Positions 60,213 to 64,000 of a stretch of 64,000 nt of DNA are shown here, in pieces. Below the pieces are notes generated by a model. That model was given only the letters and a program-made list of their open reading frames with translations. It was not told the origin of the DNA and made no database searches. The stretch spans positions 430,276-494,275 of the forward strand of contig NZ_QQAY01000002.1 in the NCBI RefSeq assembly GCF_003350505.1, written 5' to 3'. Position numbers and translations under genes: made by a program. The stretch comes from Falsibacillus pallidus. Its GTDB lineage: Bacteria > Bacillota > Bacilli > Bacillales > DSM-25281. Each line of letters opens with the position of its first letter. Within the stretch, counting starts at the first letter, position 1.

Positions 60213-61663
60213 GCTGAAATCTCCTTTTTCTCTTTGATTGATTTTATTAAAGGCAAACTGATTGCAGCTGCCAATATGATGAACTGTGGAATGGTACTGA
60301 TCCATGATGGATAGATTCCAAAAATATCACTTGAAATCAAGTAATCTTCCGATCTTGCAGGAATCAAACCTGAAAGCTGCAGGCTGTGGATTCCCGAGCC
60401 CATAAATTTCAGACACATATATAGAACGATAAGGCTTGATACGATGAAGAAAGGCTTCAGTGGAAGTCTGGCACCAAGTTTCAACATGACAAACCCAATG
60501 ATTGACAGCAGTAAAAATCCAACTGCAATCCCGGCCACTAATTGTGTATAAGGCATTTTGTCAGCCATTCCTATCAAAAATATGACTGTCTCAGAACCTT
60601 CTCTTAAAATAGCTAAATAGGAAATAAAGAAAAAGGCTGCTTTTTTCCCTTTGCCCAATGCTTGGTTAGTCTTGCCTTTAATGTATTGATTCCACTTTTT
60701 TATATTGCTGTTTCGATGAAGCCAATAGCTTACATAAAGGAGCATCACACTTGCCAGAAGACCGGAAATTCCATTGATAAGGAAGTTGTTTTTCCCGAAT
60801 GTGATGGAATTTAAAAGGACGCTGACCAGAACGCCGAACAGGATGCTTGTGCAAAGTCCAGCTATCGTTCCTGTCCAGATCCATCCAGATTCTCTTTTCG
60901 CACTCGTTTTCTTGGTGATGGAAAGCAAAGCCCCAATGACCAATAAAGCTTCAAGTCCTTCACGGAGTGGAATTAAAGCAGCATCCAGCCAGCCATAGGA
61001 ATGTTCTGTCAATGGCTGAAGGTCAGTAATCATCTGATTGACTAATTCAGTCGCTTTCTCGGGGTTTCCGTTTTCTATGTATTCTTTTATTAGAAGCAGC
61101 CTTTTTTCAGATCGGTTATAGACTGATTTTGATTGGCTTACAACATCACCTTCAACACTCAGCCATTTTCCCTGAAGTGAAACAGCTTTTATGTTTGCTT
61201 GATCCAAATTGCCGGATGTTATTTTGTTTTCAGTTTCCTTCAGAAGCAAAATATAATTTGATAGACTCATACTTTTCGGTTTTGCAGATGGCGGCTGCAA
61301 TGAACCGCTTTGATAATCTGCCAGGATAGTATTCAATTCTCTTGCATTTCCAGCTGCCTTCTTAGCGTCATCATTCAAAAATGACAGAGAAAGTGCTGCA
61401 ATGGAGGATTGAATCTTCGTATAGGCATAAAGTGAGTCATTCTTGATTGAAGTCTTTTGAGGCGTCCACTCATTCTTCAATTGCAAAAATGCCTCGTCTG
61501 CTCTCTCCATTTCTCCTTTTTCAGCCAGTTGGACGATTGATTTTGTATATGTTTGAAGTTTATTGACATTTTCTGCTCCATTTGCCCCCGCTGTAAAAGG
61601 AATGGCTCCAAATATGCTTAATGTAATCAATATAATAAGACTTATTCTTACTAGGGCTTTCAT
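60209..61663 (-). CDS. efeU: Iron permease EfeU (FTR1 family)
   Basis: This is a 484-residue membrane protein. The N-terminal ~210 residues are exported and helical, after a signal-like segment. The FTR1 channel domain has both REGxE motifs: PLREGLEALL and AILREGSETVIFLIGM, the iron-translocating Glu sites of Ftr1p. B. subtilis YwbL is the counterpart. It is the first gene of efeUOB, and a perfect Fur box precedes it by about 22 bases, so it is repressed by iron. Confidence 0.94.
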   Translation of the reverse strand: MKALVRISLIILITLSIFGAIPFTAGANGAENVNKLQTYTKSIVQLAEKGEMERADEAFLQLKNEWTPQKTSIKNDSLYAYTKIQSSIAALSLSFLNDDAKKAAGNARELNTILADYQSGSLQPPSAKPKSMSLSNYILLLKETENKITSGNLDQANIKAVSLQGKWLSVEGDVVSQSKSVYNRSEKRLLLIKEYIENGNPEKATELVNQMITDLQPLTEHSYGWLDAALIPLREGLEALLVIGALLSITKKTSAKRESGWIWTGTIAGLCTSILFGVLVSVLLNSITFGKNNFLINGISGLLASVMLLYVSYWLHRNSNIKKWNQYIKGKTNQALGKGKKAAFFFISYLAILREGSETVIFLIGMADKMPYTQLVAGIAVGFLLLSIIGFVMLKLGARLPLKPFFIVSSLIVLYMCLKFMGSGIHSLQLSGLIPARSEDYLISSDIFGIYPSWISTIPQFIILAAAISLPLIKSIKEKKEISA

Positions 61664-61684
61664 CGAAACACCCTTTCTTTTTAT

Positions 61685-61699
61685 TGATAATAATTATCA
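61685..61699. promoter_or_regulatory. Perfect Fur box
   Basis: TGATAATAATTATCA matches the 7-1-7 Fur box TGATAATnATTATCA exactly and lies 22 bases upstream of the efeU start codon. Confidence 0.9.
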
Positions 61700-61746
61700 T
61701 TCCCATTTGAATTATAAGTTAAATGATAACCGTTTTCAATAGCTAT

Positions 61747-61761
61747 TGAGAATAATTTTCA
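61747..61761. promoter_or_regulatory. Second, weaker Fur box
   Basis: TGAGAATAATTTTCA matches the Fur box at 13 of 15 positions. It lies 62 bases upstream of the perfect box, between efeU and the DMT transporter. Confidence 0.6.
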
Positions 61762-61772
61762 ACAACACAAAA

Positions 61773-61793
61773 AAAACCGTATTTAAACGGTTT
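61773..61793 (-). terminator. Terminator of the DMT transporter gene
   Basis: AAAACCGT/ACGGTTTT with a short loop overlaps the stop codon at 61783 and reads into T on the minus strand. Confidence 0.8.
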
Positions 61794-62700
61794 TCCTTAA
61801 AGGTACAGCACGATCTTTTCTTCTCTTTTTTGTTTTTTCACTTACCACAAATACAGCCGAGAGAATCAACAATATCCCTGCAATCTGCCACAGACTTAAA
61901 GTTTCATGATAAATGATGATTCCTGCCAATGTTGCGACAACAGGCTCAATGGTAGCCACGATGGACGCCCTGCTCGCCTCCACAATTTCCAGCCCTTTTG
62001 TATAAAGGATGTAGGAAAAAACAGTAGATAATAACCCTAATCCCAGTACATTCACCCACACTGCTCCATTTAAGAAAAGATTGGTTTTATCCCACAATCC
62101 GCTTACCGGGATCATGAATACCGCCGCAAAAATAAACGTATATGCTGTAACTGTCATTGAGGAATATTTAGCTAAAGCATATTTACCAAACACACTATAT
62201 AAGGCATACCCCAAACCCGAACCAATGCCGGCAAGGAACCCCATGATCGTCATGGATGCATGAAAAGAAGGGAAAATTCCCGCCACCAGCATACAGCCAG
62301 TCAATGTGAAAACGAGGGCAGTTCCTTTTCTCCAATTGACTTTTTCTTTAAACAGGAATGCCGAAAACAATGTGACAAAAGCCGGTGCCGTATATAAAAG
62401 AATGGATGCCACTGACAACCCCAGCTCACCGATGGAATAGAAAAGACAAAGATTAAAAAATACGATGCTTAATATACCGGTGCCGATAAAATATTTCGAG
62501 TCCCGCCATTGGATCTTCGGAATTCTTTTATTTTTTATCAAAGCATATAAAAGTAAAAAAACAGAGGCAAATGAGACGCGGATCGCCACTACTTCCATTG
62601 GATTGAACCCAAATGCATATAGGCTGTGCACAAATATCCCGATAATCCCCCAAAGCGCAGCTCCTAAAAGGATATACGCATATGCTTTACCACTAGACAA
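61783..62700 (-). CDS. EamA/DMT-family transporter
   Basis: This is a 305-residue, ten-TM drug/metabolite transporter with two EamA repeats (LLGAALWGIIGIFVHSLYAFG in the first, GIGSGLGYALYSVFGKYAL and VFSYILYTKGLEIVEASRASIVATIEPVVATLAG in the second; the latter given in parts). It exports or imports a small metabolite; the substrate cannot be told. It is divergent from nothing and is followed by efeU promoter elements. Confidence 0.88.
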   Translation of the reverse strand: MSSGKAYAYILLGAALWGIIGIFVHSLYAFGFNPMEVVAIRVSFASVFLLLYALIKNKRIPKIQWRDSKYFIGTGILSIVFFNLCLFYSIGELGLSVASILLYTAPAFVTLFSAFLFKEKVNWRKGTALVFTLTGCMLVAGIFPSFHASMTIMGFLAGIGSGLGYALYSVFGKYALAKYSSMTVTAYTFIFAAVFMIPVSGLWDKTNLFLNGAVWVNVLGLGLLSTVFSYILYTKGLEIVEASRASIVATIEPVVATLAGIIIYHETLSLWQIAGILLILSAVFVVSEKTKKRRKDRAVPLRKTV

Positions 62701-62722
62701 AACCTATCTCCCCTTTTATAAA

Positions 62723-62893
62723 AGGCTCTTTTCTAAAGTTTGCTGCTTGCCGCTAAAACAGTATAACTTTTGCAAACTATGCAAAAAAATTAGCTGTAAA
62801 AGAGCCTGGATACTATATTTCAAAGCGTCCAACAGCGAATCTCGCGTTAAAATCGGCATTAAGATTTTAACAACAGAGTAACGAAAGCTGCCT
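62723..62893 (-). repeat. Structured dispersed repeat, copy B
   Basis: The inverted-orientation counterpart of 10734-10908. It keeps AGGCTCTTTT (62723-62732), AAAAGAGCCT (62798-62807), and the hairpin GTTAAAATC...GATTTTAAC (62846-62854 and 62863-62871). The flanks AGGCTCTTTT and AGCTGCCTT mark the ends. It lies between the DMT transporter and the third DedA gene and has no ORF. Confidence 0.75.
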
Positions 62894-62899
62894 TATAAA

Positions 62900-62925
62900 A
62901 ATAACCGGCACCTTGGCCGGTTATT
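62900..62925 (-). terminator. Terminator of the third dedA gene
   Basis: AATAACCGGC/GCCGGTTATT with a six-base loop overlaps the DedA stop codon. Confidence 0.85.
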
Positions 62926-63511
62926 TTTTCTTCTTATATTCCTTAATAACAAAATAAATAATCCCGATCACTAATGCCACAATGATTGAAGGCAATATGT
63001 ATGGATGCGCTTTTTCCTTGATTTCCATCCAATTCTTACCTAGGGCCATTCCTAAATAAAGAAAGAAGATAGTCCACGGGATGATGGCCGCAACCGTATA
63101 CAAAGTGAACTTTTTCAATGACATCTTAGCAATGCCGGCTGGGATAGATATCGCATGTCGAACGACAGGGATAAAACGAGCCGTAAATATGACGCCCGGG
63201 CCATATTTTTTAAACCAGTTTTCAGCCACATCAATATGATGCTTGTTAATCAATAGAAACTTCCCGTATTTTTCAAGGAAAGGACGCCCGCCATATGATC
63301 CAAGCCAATAAAGGAATACCTGGGCGATGGTTCCGCCAATAGTTCCTGCTACGACTGCACCTGCAAAGTTTATCTTTCCAAGGGAAATCAAGTATCCCCC
63401 GTATCCCAAAACGAATTCACTTGGGATGACTTCAATCATCAGTCCTAATGCAATACCAAAATAACCTAGATCCGACAGCCCGTTTAAGACTGTAAAAATA
63501 AAATCCTTCAT
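62921..63511 (-). CDS. DedA-family membrane protein
   Basis: This 196-residue DedA protein has both re-entrant motifs: LMIEVIPSEFVLGYGGYLI and ARFIPVVRHAISIPAGIAKM with the conserved arginine. About five TM segments and a basic C-terminal tail follow. It starts at ATG 63511 after AAGGGG; the frame is open 14 codons upstream. It is one of three DedA genes in the window, the others being at 10953 (intact) and 11639 (broken). The substrate is unknown but family members move undecaprenyl phosphate or phospholipids. Confidence 0.88.
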   Translation of the reverse strand: MKDFIFTVLNGLSDLGYFGIALGLMIEVIPSEFVLGYGGYLISLGKINFAGAVVAGTIGGTIAQVFLYWLGSYGGRPFLEKYGKFLLINKHHIDVAENWFKKYGPGVIFTARFIPVVRHAISIPAGIAKMSLKKFTLYTVAAIIPWTIFFLYLGMALGKNWMEIKEKAHPYILPSIIVALVIGIIYFVIKEYKKKK

Positions 63512-63723
63512 GGTTTCCCCTTTACATGGTTTGTCTATCAAATTCTTATGCAAATATAAACGTATTATACTAAAGAAATCAGGACAACTTCAATCTATTC
63601 ATTATTCTATCATATTTTAAAATTTCACAGATTGAAATTCTTCAATTAACCAGCCAGTGCCCCTTTACATTCTTTTACAATCCCATTATCATCAAATCAG
63701 GTGTAAAAAAAGGAGTGGTTAAA

Positions 63724-63930
63724 ATGGCAAAAAGCAATGCAAAAAAGCAGCGAGAAAACCTAGTGCGGGAAGGAAGAAATAATCCAGAAGACTTCCGGGG
63801 TGTATATGCACTGACAGATATGAGAACGAGAAAAACGAAAACGAAAAAAGATATTATGAATAAAATGAAGTACAACAAACGGTTTTCCTATGACCAAGAT
63901 GGGGATAACCGTTTTTTTATTGCTCTTTAA
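63724..63930 (+). CDS. Small basic protein, unknown function
   Basis: This 68-residue basic protein begins MAKSNAKKQRENLVREGRNN and contains a Lys/Arg-rich centre (TRKTKTKKDIMNKMKYNK). It resembles small conserved Bacillus proteins of unknown function with an SNAKKxR start. The ATG at 63724 follows AAAGGAG; the frame is open three codons earlier. The last 18 codons overlap a terminator hairpin (63877-63914). Confidence 0.65.
   Translation: MAKSNAKKQRENLVREGRNNPEDFRGVYALTDMRTRKTKTKKDIMNKMKYNKRFSYDQDGDNRFFIAL
63877..63918 (+). terminator. Intrinsic terminator inside the 3' end of a coding frame
   Basis: AAACGGTT (63877-63884) pairs with AACCGTTT (63907-63914), extended inside, and is followed by a seven-base T run. 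It lies before the stop codon at 63928-63930. Confidence 0.7.
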
Positions 63931-64000
63931 CTTATAAACCACGCCTATTTCAATAAAATCCTATTGACTTACTCGGAATTATCACTTACAATAACTTCAA

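Overview
The window comes from a low-GC, endospore-forming member of the Bacillaceae. The evidence is the spore cortex hydrolase CwlJ, strong AGGAGG-type ribosome binding sites, frequent TTG and GTG starts, U-tailed intrinsic terminators, and many genes with Bacillus subtilis counterparts (bcrC, fnr, cwlJ, efeUOB, arsRBC and others). The species cannot be fixed from the sequence alone. No rRNA, tRNA, CRISPR array, prophage or replication origin was seen. The only clear mobile element is one IS200-type insertion. Gene density is high and no gap exceeds 300 bases apart from the IS region.

Layout. 1-10 kb: a truncated copper-binding-like gene, a YdhK lipoprotein, a two-component system, an RND efflux pump, a diacylglycerol glycosyltransferase-like gene and an ArlRS-like two-component system. 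10-13 kb: two PAP2 phosphatases (one is BcrC) around two DedA genes, one of them broken by an in-frame TAG; this looks like undecaprenyl-phosphate recycling. 13-16 kb: a GNAT acetyltransferase and an arsR-arsB-arsC operon. 16-24 kb: a KGG protein with a huge Asn/Ser tail, a SWIM/SNF2 helicase and a three-gene C30 carotenoid operon. 24-38 kb: a molybdopterin oxidoreductase, a luciferase-like monooxygenase, hydrolases, transporters, and a remarkable gene at 30.7-31.8 kb that joins an N-terminal helix-turn-helix to a degenerate F1-ATPase beta-subunit-like domain. 36-38 kb: secreted proteins including a VanW protein.

38-50 kb: a ba3-type cytochrome oxidase operon preceded by a perfect Fnr box and followed, convergently, by fnr itself; cwlJ; a CAP-domain protein; an mhqR-mhqO-mhqD-like quinone-response operon with a perfect operator palindrome; HxlR and TetR regulators with an MFS pump; cyclophilin. 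50-64 kb: peptidases (M32 carboxypeptidase, PepF), a possible DUF3992 spore-appendage protein, the IS200 element, a DUF3231 protein, the Fur-boxed efeUOB iron operon, a DMT transporter, a third DedA gene and a small basic protein.

The strongest candidate for something undescribed is the HTH/F1-beta-like fusion (30723-31769). It has lost the Walker A lysine, and its own promoter region carries two identical TTACT-N6-AGTAA dyads. Secondary points of interest are the amber-interrupted DedA gene, a structured ~175-bp repeat present in two inverted copies 52 kb apart, and the Fnr-box/ba3-oxidase/fnr arrangement.
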